64,000 bases of DNA from Nansenia antarctica (Eukaryota > Chordata > Actinopteri > Argentiniformes > Microstomatidae), in the NCBI GenBank assembly GCA_963989245.1, contig OZ022352.1, positions 21,184,472 to 21,248,471 on the forward strand. Direction: 5' to 3'. Shown here in pieces: positions 13,001-24,479 of the stretch; the first letter of the stretch is position 1; each line of letters begins with the position of its first letter. Position numbers and translations under genes: made by a program. A model generated the notes under the pieces. It did no database searches, was not told where the DNA came from, and was given only the letters and a program-made list of their open reading frames with translations.

Positions 13001-15975
13001 GTCATTGGGAGCTAGAGGCAGCTTCTGAACTAGAAATATATCAGGTTTGTGTTGATCCTTCCAATAATTAGATATGACTGTATTACATGTTGGGGAGATG
13101 TTGAGTCAACAGAACATTTTCCTCTAAATTACCCAACATGGCATATCACAAGGGCGGCCTCTACTGGGATTTTCTTCATTCAAACTCTTTTTCATTCAAG
13201 GCGTGAATGAACGGACATGAGCTGTGTTTTCTGTTTTCAACCGCCAAACAAAACTGCAAAAGCTCTAATAATAATAATAATAGTAATCATAATAGTGCAA
13301 ATATATGGAGTACTTAGCTGGTATGGCACCAACGAGCAGCGTGCCAAATTGGCATCAACAGGGGCCAGAAAGGGAGTCTCACTTTTCCTGCAGAGAGAAA
13401 TGTCTACAACTAAGTGTGTGTCCTTTAAGTACAGTTTGGATTGTCAACAGACGAGAATATTCTGTGTGAGCACTACTGGACGGCTGTTCTTAGGCCAGAA
13501 CACACAAATCTCTTCAGCTCCTGTGAAACGCAATGAGCCTGCATCCTACCCTCCCTCTGGCACAGGAAACTACAGAGGGTCTGATCCTAATTAGTTTGGC
13601 ATTTATGAATAACATCCTTAGAGGATTAGAAACTGTTGTTGTAGGTTTTGTGCAGGGAAAATGTCCCGACCCTCCTCCAGTTCTGTATAGCGGTAGCACA
13701 CACCTTAGGTGAATATCCAGTATCACTTGCACATTTTCTGTTGGAAACCGACCAGGATCACACAAGACGTCCGATTCAATCAAAACTGGTAACTGTTAGT
13801 TCTGAGATAATGAAAAACATGTTTCAATTAATATCTAGTGTTTTTACTGTTGGTTACACACAATAAACTGACTGTACCAGTATATATAAATTAAGGACTG
13901 CATAGGACTGCTTGCCTAAATGTGATCAGACAAAAAACACTCAATTGTATTTGATTATGGTAGGTATGTAGAGGCTTAGAACATAATTGGCAACCATTCT
14001 AAAGTAATGAAGACGATTCCCTGTGCAATCTGTCTCCATTGCAAATATAAAAGTGCCACCATCATCAATTTACTATTGCAATTTTTCATCTTTGATACAT
14101 TTGACAAGTATTTCTTTTGTTGTGTCAGTGGAATTGGATCAGACACATTCTCTGGGTGGTAAAAGGTTGACTTTTCCTACACTCCTTGTGCGGTTGGCTC
14201 AATTGGGATTCAGAAATGCTTAAAAAATCCAAGATAAACTTAACCAAGGAGTCTGTATTCAACATTTGTCTTAACGATCAAAAATCCATTTCTTGAGGAC
14301 TTTGGATTTTTGGGGGGGAATTTCATACAAGACCTCTGTGCCCTCTACCCATCCAACATGCAGTAGATTATGGAGACTTGCATTGGTTATGGAGAATTTC
14401 TGAGTATGTAAAACATATCTTTAAACAATAACTATCTCTAAAGAACTATTGAGAGAGACGGTAACTTCTCCCATAATTTGTAGGAAAATGCATAATGGGG
14501 GATAAGTGTGCCATAAGAGCTCTCTTTGTTTGTTTATTCATTGTTTCATTGATTGTATTTGAGAGCATGACTGTCCTCTCTCTCTCGCACACACACACAC
14601 TTCTACATAAATGCTATTCATTGCACTTTATCTAAAAGTCTCCTATACTGTACATAAAAACATAGAGTAGCATTAGAAGGCGAAACGTATTCGCCTATTC
14701 TCTGCATTTACAGAATGTATCCAAAAGTATTGTGGCATCGTAAACTGTTTAACACAAAAAATACTGTATTATTAGCTACCCATGCACAAGAGCGATACTT
14801 TTGTATTTCATTTTTTAAATGAACTCACCTTGAAAACATGTGAATGTGTGATAATTGCCGGGTCTGCTTTGATCATTTTTCAGAGGGCATGACTGTTATG
14901 CTTAAAGAGGCACTTTCTATGATTCTTGGCCCAGGACATATTTTCTGTGTAAATCACATACAAAGAAAGCTTAAGAGGTTGTTTCTCAAGGGCTCAACAG
15001 TTTTACGCTTACACCCCCATTGGCAAGTCCAATATGGAAAAGCTGAACTGTACTTCAAGCACTGTATTTTGTGTGGTTTGAGGCTGAGGTGGGGATCCAT
15101 TGCATGGTTTCTACAGCAGCATCCCCAGAAAGCCCTAGAGAGCCAGGACTGAGGGACAGGTGGGGGGCCATTCTGCCACCTCAAACCACTGTCACTATGG
15201 CAACATATGGCCCTGACCGCAGAGTTAAAGCCTGGCATGCCCAAAGACCAGAGCCAGAAAGTGGTTAGAATCAGCTTTTTGGTGCCCTCTCTCTGCCTCA
15301 AGGGATGGCCATATTTGACTCTGCAGCGGACAACATTAAGGTCACTATAGAGCAGATGACCCCTTGTGCTAGGCCATTCCCCCCCCCCCCCCACACACAC
15401 ACACCTCTAACCCACACATGCCTCTCCTTTGAAGTATAGGAGATAAGGAGTGACCCAACTCATAACAGAAAGTTACCTCCACACACTGAATATTAATAAT
15501 TTAGAAGATACTGTACCTTTAGATTACCAACATTTCCTGCCAGAATGAAAAGCATTGATTAAGCATGAAACACTAAGGCCGAAAACCCACCAGCGACCTT
15601 ACCTTACGTTGTTTTCTGTTCTACAGGTTTTCAGAGGTGTGCTTATTGGGAACTATTGATGTCTTGATGCCTTGCTGTCCCTATTTCCCCCTCTTTCACC
15701 TCTGTCTCTTTACCACTTTCATTAACTTAATTAAGATATCACTGGGGGGAAATATTACCGTTCTTTAATACGGAGCTGCAGCCCTATCGTTGTATATTGA
15801 GTTTGCCTTTGATAATGGACACCAATAATATAATGTTTCGTTTCACTTCATTATGAATTGTTCTGGGTTCAGTGAGTCTCTGCTGTCATCCGTCCTTAAT
15901 GAGCGATTAGAAAAATGAAACGGCTATAACCAGAACGCAGTCGCGCACATAGACAGGGAGAGAAGCTGAGAGTGG
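13001..15975. other. intergenic, no gene supported
   Basis: AT-rich sequence with small simple repeats: (TAA)n-like near 13,268-13,290, CA at 14,588-14,600, and a C-run plus CA at 15,379-15,405. I see no splice-supported exon and no RNA gene. Confidence 0.45.
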
Positions 15976-15984
15976 TGCATGTTT

Positions 15985-16185
15985 TAATATTTCGCAATCC
16001 TGCCAACGACATGTCATTTCACGCGACACAATGTTGCCATGGCAAGAGAGAGGGTGAAATCAGACAGGAAGACACAGAAAGAAGCAAAGAGACCGGGTGT
16101 ATTTTTAAATATTTCGCAATCCTGCCAACGACATGTCATTTCACAGGACACAATCATGTTACCGTGGCGAGAGAGGGAGAAATCA
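15985..16185 (+). repeat. tandem duplication of a roughly 115-bp block
   Basis: The segment beginning ATATTTCGCAATCCTGCCAA recurs at 15,988 and again near 16,110. It is followed in both copies by CGACATGTCATTTCAC, then GACACAAT, then a GGCRAGAGAGAGG motif and GAAATC. The copies differ by several substitutions and small indels, so the duplication is not very recent. Confidence 0.85.
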
Positions 16186-16961
16186 CTGGAAAAATACTGC
16201 CCTTCACATGATGTTAACATATAATTATAGTCTACGTGGGGTTGCTGCTTTGAAACAAGTGTTGATTTAAAATATATATACAGATGTAGACATTGAAACT
16301 GTAGTCTATGTTGCTGGTAGATCATTTTCACGTCGGCCTTGCGCTGAAAAACACGCGTTGAATAGGCAAGCCTTCTATTCTCAAGCGAGCATGCAGCAGC
16401 AGCCAGCGTGAGTCGTGCGTGAGGCCTTGTTCACACTTGACTTCTTTTTAAAGAAAAAAGCGCAGCCTTCAGCGCCTTTTTACATACAACCCTATGGGGT
16501 TTTTTAAAGGAAAAAAGGAGGGCCTCTCACGCAGTCGGTGGGGCTAGAATGGGAGCCGTGCCGTGCTGATACGGGCCGCTCAATGGAAAAGCGCCAAAGA
16601 ACAGGGCTGACCCGGGTCGACCCGGGCCGGTACTGTAGTGGAAAAGCACCATAAATGAGACTCACAGGTAACGCGACCGTAAGGTAAGGTTGACGCTTCC
16701 AGTGTAATTTGGGCTGAAGACATGTTTAGCAGACATGTTTTTATCACGCGGAGGGGAATACCGGGGAAGGGCATGTAGAGGGGCACAGGTATGAAGGCAC
16801 ATTTGTGTCTTTCTGTTACAATAAAATAAACCAAAAAGCTGCAAGAATTTTTTTTATTTGATTTTGTTTTTTGTTTTTGTTTTTGTTTCAAAGTTGTTGT
16901 TGTTGTCTTGTTTCAATCTTTTTTAGGGGGTTTCAACGTTTTTACGGTTTCAAATCATTGG

Positions 16962-17090
16962 CTGTGTTCGGAATGGCATACTAGCATACTACTCATACTA
17001 GAAATGACGTAAATTTGAGTATGCGAGTGCATTCACACTGTACAGTATGCAACATTTTAGTATGCACAGATTTGAGTGTGCAGATGCTGC
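16962..17090 (+). mobile_element. truncated copy of the TGTGTTCG TIR element
   Basis: Starts GGCTGTGTTCGGAATGGCAT and continues with ACTAGCATACT-type and GTATGC-rich sequence. This matches the left half of the 195-bp palindromic-ended element at 43,087-43,281. No right inverted repeat is found, so it is truncated or diverged. Confidence 0.65.
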
Positions 17091-17110
17091 TTTTTTGCAC
17101 TCTATTTGAT

Positions 17111-17416
17111 GCTCACCAGAGGACCAGGGTGGCGAAGGCTACACCCACGATCGGTGCACCTTGGGGCCGTGTACCTGACCTCATGAATGGGGAGATGACT
17201 AAAGTCATTGGGACAGTGTGGAGGCCAGAGAGGACCAAACTGGCCACCACAGAGAACATTGGTAACGCTCACCAGAGGACCAGGGTGGCTAAGGATAGAC
17301 CCACGAACGGTGCACCTTGTGGCCGTGTAGCTGACCTCACGAGTGGGGAGAGAGCGAAAGCCAATGGGGCTTGGTGGATGAGGAAGGTTGGAGAGATCCT
17401 CCTGCAGGTACAGTGA
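17111..17416 (+). repeat. 156-bp tandem duplication with an open frame
   Basis: GCTCACCAGAGGACCAGGGT occurs at 17,111 and again at 17,267, a period of 156 bp (52 codons). The plus-strand frame stays open through both copies to 17,416. It reads 'AHQRTRVAK..PT.GAP.GRV.DL' in each, with many of the differences being amino-acid changes. I do not recognise the product. It could be a fragment of a repeat-derived ORF or chance. No splice or start signal supports it as a gene. Confidence 0.7.
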
Positions 17417-19429
17417 TGTGATGAGGTAGTGGGGGTCTGAGAGGGGTAAGGGCTAGGAGATAACACTTATAATTCACATAATAGTTGGACAGTATTCGTA
17501 GTGCATCTAAGTGTGCATCGATATGTGTGTGTCACAACACTCTTCACAAAAAAAAGAAAAAACAACGCTATTGAAAAGTCACCATTGAGTCAATAATATT
17601 AAAGTGAAGAGAAGGAATTATATAACTACAGATGATGAAAAAACAGGATTCAAAGGGTTTGAATTACACACTTGCCACACTTATCATGTAATCTCTTCTT
17701 CCTTAGATGATTTTTGATTGACGTTGCACAAGACAACGTGAAGGACGCAGAGTGTGAGACAGACACCTGCACAGCTGCTGAGGCCTGAGTGAAGAGGGAA
17801 CATAATGAAGAACATTAATAGGGAATTTTAATCTGGATTTAAAAAATAAAAAAATAAAAAGTTGCTGGTGATCCTAGTGACAAGTAGATCCAATACAATA
17901 AGAGTTGAATAGACACAACACTACCCTGTGAGCAAATCATGACAGTCTTGTGACACCTTAGATTAGATTAGATTCAACGTCATTGTCATTGCCAGACAAC
18001 GAAATGCAGTTTAGCATCTAACCAGAAGTGCGAACAGTGATATAAAAACATGATATAAAAACATGACAATGATAGTGATAGGTACAGTATGGCCAGGGGC
18101 GTACTAGCTGGGGGAAAGGTGGACCTGACTACCCAGCAGCCACCGCACATCAGTGTGTTAGAGAGTCCATAACATAACCATGGAAACGAAGCTACATGCA
18201 GACGTAAATATCACGATCAATGCTTGATAGGGTGGCCATTTCCATAACACCAAAAAGGAGGACACACAAAGGCACACACACTGTCTCTGGGCCTCAACCT
18301 GCGAGTAGTCCTATGCACTGTTAGACGAACACGCTACTTGAGGCTAACAGACTTGAGCTTAGTCCCAACTAGCTAGAACATTTCCATACTGAACAGAACG
18401 ATCCCACGCCATGAAATAAAAACATTTAATCTGTAATGAATACAGAATATAAACACACCATCTCTTGCTAATAATACTAACTGTGAAAACCGAACCAGGA
18501 TCAGCTCATGCTCTTACTTTGAAAAGGCTTATTGAGGAAGTGACATCACATAGCAAGCAGTAATTTGCAACAAAAAATAATAATATTTGAAACCATAAAA
18601 AGATGTTGAAACCCCAAATAAAAAAACGTAGCAATTTTTTGGGGGGGAATTGCAACATAAAGACACAAATGTACCTTCTTACCCAGGGACCCTCACAACG
18701 TAGGTGCTGAGGGGTCCTGATCAGATCACGTTTTAAACATAATGGGGTCTGGGGGCCTTCACATTGTAAGCGCTGGGGGGCTCTAGTGGTTAGCTCACAC
18801 TATAAGCACCCAGGGGCCTAGTGGCCAGCTTGCGCTGTGCGTCCAACTTGCTTTGGAACTCTTGGAATTTGTGCGCAGCCTGAGGCGTGGAGGCCCCCTG
18901 GCAGTTCAAGACTCCGGGGGGACTGGCCCGGTCCATAACCAGCCTTGATTATTGTTATTTTATTTTTTACTTTTGCACATTGCACTGTTCAGAAAAAGTA
19001 GGCTCGGCCTCAACAAAGTTGACCTCAACACTGCTCTCATGACAGTACACCGCTCATGTAGAGGCAAATGGTGGACAATACTGCCATCTTCAGGGATGCA
19101 GGGTTGTAATCACTCAGTGTTGTGAAATGTGAATGTATCTAGTAATTAACTCTCTCAATTATAGGCTAAATCTAACTAGGCCTATTTGTTTGTTTGTTTT
19201 CAGTTTTTTTTATGATAATACTATTATTGTGCAATCTAGCATACATACCCTCCATTAGATGCCTGTAATAAAACAAAGCTGTATGATTGCAATATAAACG
19301 GCATAAAACATTATATCCAAAATTATCTATCTGACATTCCAATTTCCTATGACTAAAAATACAGATGATCTTACACTGTTGTTCTAATAATACTATTTCA
19401 CTTTAAATGTTCTTTGTGGCGGGCGCATT
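17417..19429. other. intergenic with retroelement tail fragments
   Basis: Around 17,962-18,065 is a TTAGATTAGATTCAACGTCA start, followed by CATTGTCATTG and ACAACGAAATGCAGTTTAGC. This resembles a frequent fish retroelement 3'-end. Nothing else is recognisable; several T/A and G runs are present. Confidence 0.5.
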
Positions 19430-19540
19430 GTTCTTTTCACAACAAACCAATCAGCCGCGGGTTTCTTGACGTGCAGCGTCCAATAGCGCGCGTGCTTGTT
19501 GACTCGTCTGATACGACCGCGGACAGACAGCGTCGGGTAG
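19430..19540 (+). promoter_or_regulatory. tmpo promoter: two CCAAT boxes 33 bp apart in a CpG-rich patch
   Basis: CCAAT boxes at 19,447-19,451 (ACCAATCAG) and 19,480-19,484 (TCCAATAGC) sit in the only CpG-rich stretch upstream of tmpo, with GGCGGGCG just 5' and GCGCGCG just 3'. Paired NF-Y boxes at about 31-33 bp spacing are typical of cell-cycle-regulated promoters. That fits a nuclear-envelope gene expressed in dividing cells, but the regulatory role is inferred. No TATA box is seen. Confidence 0.6.
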
Positions 19541-19759
19541 TTGCTATCAAATGCGATTTCTGAAATAGTTTTAAATGCTTATTTTATGTCTTCAAGTTGA
19601 ATAGAATATTAAAGTGTCACTATAAAAACGTTTAAAAAAAACAATTGTTGCCTGAGATAGCCGTTCATTTGGATTATCTCACATTTGGAAGATAAGTATT
19701 CAAAGCAAATAGCTCACGGCTAAGCTAGCTAGCTAAAGAGGCGCCAGTCCAGCTGCACG

Positions 19760-19850
19760 ATATAATAATAATAATAATAATAATAATACATTTATTTTAT
19801 AAGGCGCCTTTCATGGCACTCAAGGTCGCCGTACAACAACAAATGTAAAA
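19760..19850. mobile_element. retroelement tail fragment (AAT)n + GGCGCC block
   Basis: An (ATA/TAA)n tract is followed by ACATTTATTTTATAAGGCGC and then CTTTCATGGCACTCAAGG with CGCCGTACA. This is a common dispersed fish repeat end. It lies between the promoter-like CpG patch and the tmpo start codon, so it may be transcribed in the 5' UTR. Confidence 0.6.
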
Positions 19851-20015
19851 ACAGTTGCAAAATTCAAAATACATAGAAATATACAGTATAAACATAGCTT
19901 TATCATTAGCGATATCATTGTTGTTGTTAGCAGCAAAGCAACTTGCTCATTGCACGGGTGTGTAAGGTTGTGTAAGGACACGGGTGTGTAAGGGTGTGTC
20001 AGGACGTCGCTCGGC

Positions 20016-22492
20016 ATGGCGGAGTTTCTCGAGGACCCGTCAGTTCTCACTAAGGAGAAGATCAAAAGTGAGCTGACGGCCAACAACGTGCCCCTGCCCA
20101 GCGGGGACCAGAAGAAAGACGTCTATGTCCAGTTGTATCTGAACAACCTGACCGTGTTGAACACGACAAGTCCTCCACCTCTGGACACATTCTCCAGCGA
20201 TGAAGAACTACCTGCTCCTGTAGTGTCCAACAAGAGTCGTTCGGGCAGAGTAAGTTCATCTTTACCCCAACATGTTATGACCAATGTGTTGCAATTAATT
20301 CACCATAATCGTTAATAAACTCAGGTTTGTGGCTAAAGGGATATATAACCTGTGCTCGATAATCTAATTAATTGATCAAATTGGCCTTTTAATCCATCTG
20401 CAGAAAGCCACCAGGAAGACAGACAAGCCTCGGTCAGAAGAAGTAGAAGTCACAGATTTGACTGATGATGGTTTAAAAGATGAGCTTGTGAAGCATGGAG
20501 TTGATGTCGGACCCATAGTAGGTGAGTCTCCCAAACCATAATCAGGGGGGGACAGTCTGTGGCCTAATCCTCGACTGTAACTGACCTGTCATTATGTCTT
20601 ACTATTGATGTCAATGTAGTCTTTATGTCTTAGTATTTTCCTGTCCCTTCAGCCTCCACTCGGAAGTTATATGAGAAGAAACTTCAGAAGCTGCTGGATC
20701 AACCTCCACCAGAGACGACCTCCAGCCCCCCTGAGACTGCCACCACCCTCACTGCTGCCCCCAAGGCTGACAGTAACCAGAATGGCGACTCACACTCAGA
20801 CCAGTACAGCGACAAAGAGGACGGTGAGCTCCTACCACAGACTGTGATTTCAGAATGAATATATTAGTGTGTAATTGATTACTATGCAAATCAGAGAAAA
20901 TCACATTAACTCTGAAATCACATTAACTATTACTAATACTTGCAGATATATTCAGATGGACTCAGTTCAGTAAATTGTTGAAGAAATGTTTGCATTTGAG
21001 CAAATTTTTAGGAGTGTCATAGCAAAGGGGGTGAATACCTGTTGACTCAAGATAATTCAGCTTTTCATTTAAAATTAATTTTCACTTTGACATTAAAGGG
21101 TATTTTGTGTTGATCAGTGACAAACAAATCAAACATTTTAAATCTATTAAATTGTGGTTGTAACCAGGCATGATAATCGCTCACCTTTCAGCGAAATTCA
21201 CAGTTTTTAATATTTGCGTGTGAAGGAAGCATTTGGAAGCTCATTTTTCCACCAAAAAACTTGGGAGGAGCATAACCCCGGGACCCCCTAGCAGGTTCCG
21301 GGTCTCGTATCCGTCTCACCTTTTTCACCCCTGACCCATTTTCATGCCTGTGTAACATAATACAACGTGGGGAAACAAGTACTTACTGAAGGCACTGTAG
21401 CATGGAAAACCTCTTAGGTGACTTCTCTGGGACAGATTGTTACAGACTCTTGTTGGTGTCATCTTTTTCAACAAGCTATGAACCATTTTCTCTCATTGTC
21501 AGAGGAGATTACTGCACCTGAACCAGAGCCCGTTCCTATTGTGGAAAAGAATGTAAGGAGCAGAGGGAAGACTCCTGTCACCGTTAGGACCAGTAGTAGA
21601 CGACACAATAAGGTAAGGTGTTGCACCACTGAGCCCAGCCACTGAATCATCTGTCCATGAATATGTTTTCAAGTAAGCCACTGTTTTTCTGTCTGTTCAT
21701 AGGTGGAAGAAAAGCAAGCCAGTGGTGACCAGACCCCTAAGAAGAGTGAACATGTTGTTGAAGAGATACTGGCTAATGAGATCAACACACCCACAGGCAT
21801 CAGGTGAGTAAGGTAGTATGTGGATCGGATGCATTTGGTGATCAGTAGACACCACCAGAATGCACATATCATAGTTGTGAATTTCTGCAAGAACAAACCC
21901 TTAATGTTAGTGTTAACTCTTTCAAAATCTTTAGAAATGTTAACATTTAACACGCATCTACATTGCCGTCTTGCACAGTTTTCTTATGTCTTAAGACACA
22001 GTTTGTTTCTCAAGAGTACGATATGGCACAGGGGAATATGGCTCTGGTCGACTCCAGAGGGTTAAATGCACTGCTCTGTCCAGGTATAGGCTGTATTCAG
22101 TGGTGAGTTGACTCATTTGTATCTCTCTCATCAGTGCCACTTGTCGGCGACCGATCAGAGGTGCAGCAGGCCGACCAGTAAAACCCAGTGAGTACTGGCT
22201 GGATGAGTCTCTCCTGCAGCACAGCGTGACCACAGAGACCCGCTCCTACTCCGAGTCTCTCTCCCGAGGTGGCCCATACCCAGGCAAGTCCTCAGCAGCA
22301 CCAGCCCGTCGAGGCTTCTTCCTGTCTGTTCTGTTGAAGCTGCTGCTGCTCATTGCAGTGGCCTGGTCCCTCTACTACGCATACCAGAACCTGGATGCAG
22401 ACCAGATTAACCAGATCAAGGGCTTCCTGGAAGGAGTGATGGTCCCTCTGGGCATCGGCAGCCAAAGTACAGTAAAGAGTGGCGGCAAGTAA
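20016..22492 (+). CDS. tmpo: thymopoietin / lamina-associated polypeptide 2 (LAP2), LEM-domain inner nuclear membrane protein
   Basis: Six coding exons: 20,016-20,249; 20,404-20,521; 20,653-20,823; 21,503-21,612; 21,703-21,803; 22,135-22,492. All join in phase at GT-AG sites to give 363 aa. The N-terminus 'MAEFLEDPSVLTKEKIKSEL' is the LEM-like DNA-binding domain (about residues 1-50). A true LEM domain, which binds BAF (barrier-to-autointegration factor), spans about 95-135 ('DLTDDGLKDELVKHGVDVGP'). A basic/Ser-rich nucleoplasmic linker follows, then a single C-terminal membrane helix at about 306-326 and a short lumenal tail. This is the membrane (beta/gamma-like) form. No LAP2-alpha-type exon is seen, consistent with that form being described in mammals. 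Human LAP2-beta is 454 aa, so the linker is shorter here. LAP2 tethers chromatin and lamin B to the inner nuclear membrane. Intron 3 holds two repeats, and the 3' end runs into a retroelement tail. Which teleost paralogue (a/b) this is cannot be decided. Confidence 0.95.
21010..21140 (+). repeat. dispersed repeat in tmpo intron 3 (copy 1)
   Basis: GCAAAGGGGGTGAATACCTG, then TTCAGCTTTTCATTT, AATTAATTTTCACTTTGACA and TATTTTGTGTTGATCAGTGACAA. The same block is present on the opposite strand at about 47,060-47,175. It is a common fish dispersed repeat type, possibly from a DNA transposon interior. Confidence 0.75.
21165..21350. mobile_element. 186-bp TIR element (MITE) in tmpo intron 3 with 6-bp target duplication
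   Basis: Left end CAGGCATGA and right end TCATGCCTG are inverted repeats, with GGTGAG/CTCACC echoes further in. The 6-bp direct repeat TGTAAC directly abuts both ends (left ...TTGTAAC, right TGTAACATA). Too short to encode a transposase. Superfamily unassigned. Confidence 0.7.
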
Positions 22493-22667
22493 GGACCTCC
22501 ACCACCCCTCACCCGACCTGCCCCTGTGACTCCCTGCCATCAGCCTCACAACGCCCCCACCATCTCTGGTCACCTTCTCACCTTTTTATATATGGTTGCC
22601 CTTTGGAGAACAAAATGTAGACGGTGTCTCCCCTTTTTGTACCTGAGAGGAGAGAAGAAGGCATTCA

Positions 22668-22742
22668 ACAATGACAATAAAGACCATTCATTCATTCATT
22701 CATTCATTCATTCATTCATTCATTCATTCATTCATTCATTCA
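22668..22742 (+). repeat. retroelement 3' tail with (ATTC)n, overlapping tmpo 3' end
   Basis: ATGACAATAAAGACC followed by about 15 ATTC units. The AATAAA at 22,676-22,681 is the first poly(A) signal after the tmpo stop and lies within this repeat. The same GACAATAAAGACC(ATTC)n module occurs in the golt1b and slc35b4 introns. Confidence 0.85.
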
Positions 22743-23164
22743 ACCAAACAGCAGCTTCTGAAAAGCACTTGTGGCAGTCTGAAAAGGCTAGTTTTTAATT
22801 CATTTTTAATCGGTGTGCAGTGTTTCAGTGTCTGTGTGTGTGTTTTACCTAATGTGTAGATCTCAATGTGAAATGGAGAGGACCGATGCATTTGATGCAT
22901 GGCTGTAGTTGAAGAATATAGTTTTGTTTGTGCCAGGCGTTTTCTGATGAAGTGCTGCACACAGTTGGCACTTAGTAGTAGTGCCCTCCCACTTAAAAGC
23001 ACAACAAATGCTACTAATAGCTTAAATTCTAGACGTATTTCTGTATAATTAGTAAATCTACACTGTAGTACCGTAATAGAGCTAGGTAAAAAAAAAATCC
23101 TGATCCTGAAAATTTGAAAGTGCTCAGGTCTTTTCTGCTCACTGTGATCAGTGCTGGGGGTTAG

Positions 23165-24479
23165 CAGTGTTTCCCCTAGGTTTGCTGCCTTGGGGGGGTG
23201 GCATGGACCCCCTCCCCCCAGGGGGTAAGACCCTGCCTCATACCAGCGTCATGTCCAGGGGTGTACTTGTACATTAGGCCGCCTCACGCTACGGAAACAG
23301 GAGATAGGCTCCTGCCCTATGGGCCATTATTAGGCTCCAGAACCATCGGTTCTCAAGGCTACTTACTTATGTGGTCTTGACTACCTGTCCACTTTCTCAC
23401 CTGGTTCTTGCTCTCTCTCTCTCTGGTGTGCCGACACCATCCTGCTCTCTCTCCTCTCCCTCCCTATCCTCCTCTCTCCCTTTTGCTGTCAACCAAAAGG
23501 TAAACAAAACAGCCAGAGTATTTATAATCTAATAAGAGGCATAAATTGATCCATATCAATTTATAACATAATTATAATTGAATATTGGATTGCTGTGGGC
23601 AAATAATCATGTCATTTTGACTTTACTCTCTCACCTGAAAAAAAATTGTATGTCGTATAAAAAACAGACATTTCCAATGCTTCAATCAACTGTCCATGTA
23701 CTGTAAATATGCCATTATGGTATTACCATGAAGCCCAACTCTAGCAGAATAAGAAAGATAGTATATCTACTTTAAGTAAAATAATAAAGTGCCTCCAGTT
23801 AGCTCTTTAGCTGGCAAGTGTGCAAGGAGACTAGCTCATCTCATCACCTCTGAGCTAGCTAGCTTGCTAGTTCTTTGACACTATTTACACTATGGAACTA
23901 TCCGCTTGTTAAGTCTGACGTCAAAAGTGACGTTTAGCCATTTCCAAGTCCAAACCAGAAATTCTCCGCACCAGAGTACCTGTGAACTACAGCGGTAGAA
24001 TGACAGTTTAATCGTTTTTTAGACTCGGATCTATTCATACAACAAGGGACACAGCACTTTCCCGTTTTCTCCATATTGTTAGGGTATTTGAGCCTCGGAA
24101 AAGCGCTAAATAAATATAATTTATTATTATTATTATTTCGGCATTTCGAAGACAGCGCCTCAGCCAACGTTGGACCCGGAAACACGTCACGACTTAACAA
24201 GCGGATAGTCAGACACTTTCTAGTCACGATAATAATAACCAATTTTAACCAACTTTCTCTGTCAGAACACTCAGCAATTATATTTGCTAACGTTTGAACT
24301 TGCTTGGGCTTGCCACTCGCCAGATTCGGGTTGGGTGCGTTTAAAAAACGCGGATATTTTAGCCTGCTTGTCAGATGTTTGGTGTCTACGTCCGTAATAA
24401 TTCCTCTTTCTTGGGGGGGGCGGGGGGTTCCGTTGGGAGGGTGGTCCGCCCCCCCAAGTCAATGGTAGGGGAAACACTG
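23165..24479 (-). mobile_element. 1.3-kb hAT-like transposon, non-autonomous or decayed, with TSD
   Basis: Left terminus CAGTGTTTCCCCTA (23,165) and right terminus TAGGGGAAACACTG (ending 24,479) are perfect 14-bp inverted repeats of hAT type. An 8-bp GGGGTTAG lies immediately left of the element and again at the right end (sharing its first G with the TIR), matching the 8-bp duplication hAT transposases make. A minus-strand open frame near the right end (24,271-24,495) contains 'KISAFFKRTQPESGEW', similar in flavour to N-termini of hAT-type proteins. The element cannot encode a full transposase. Confidence 0.82.
23897..24209. mobile_element. nested 313-bp TIR insertion inside the hAT element, carrying a THAP-like fragment
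   Basis: ACTATCCGCTTGTTAAGTC at 23,897 and its exact reverse complement ending at 24,209 form perfect 19-bp inverted repeats. A minus-strand frame from ATG at 24,074 to 23,934 (46 codons) begins 'MEKTGKCCVPCCMNRSESKK', which resembles the Cys start of a THAP zinc finger but is cut short. An L2-like (TTA)n tail (about 24,085-24,137) is also embedded. Internal target duplication not found. Confidence 0.5.
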
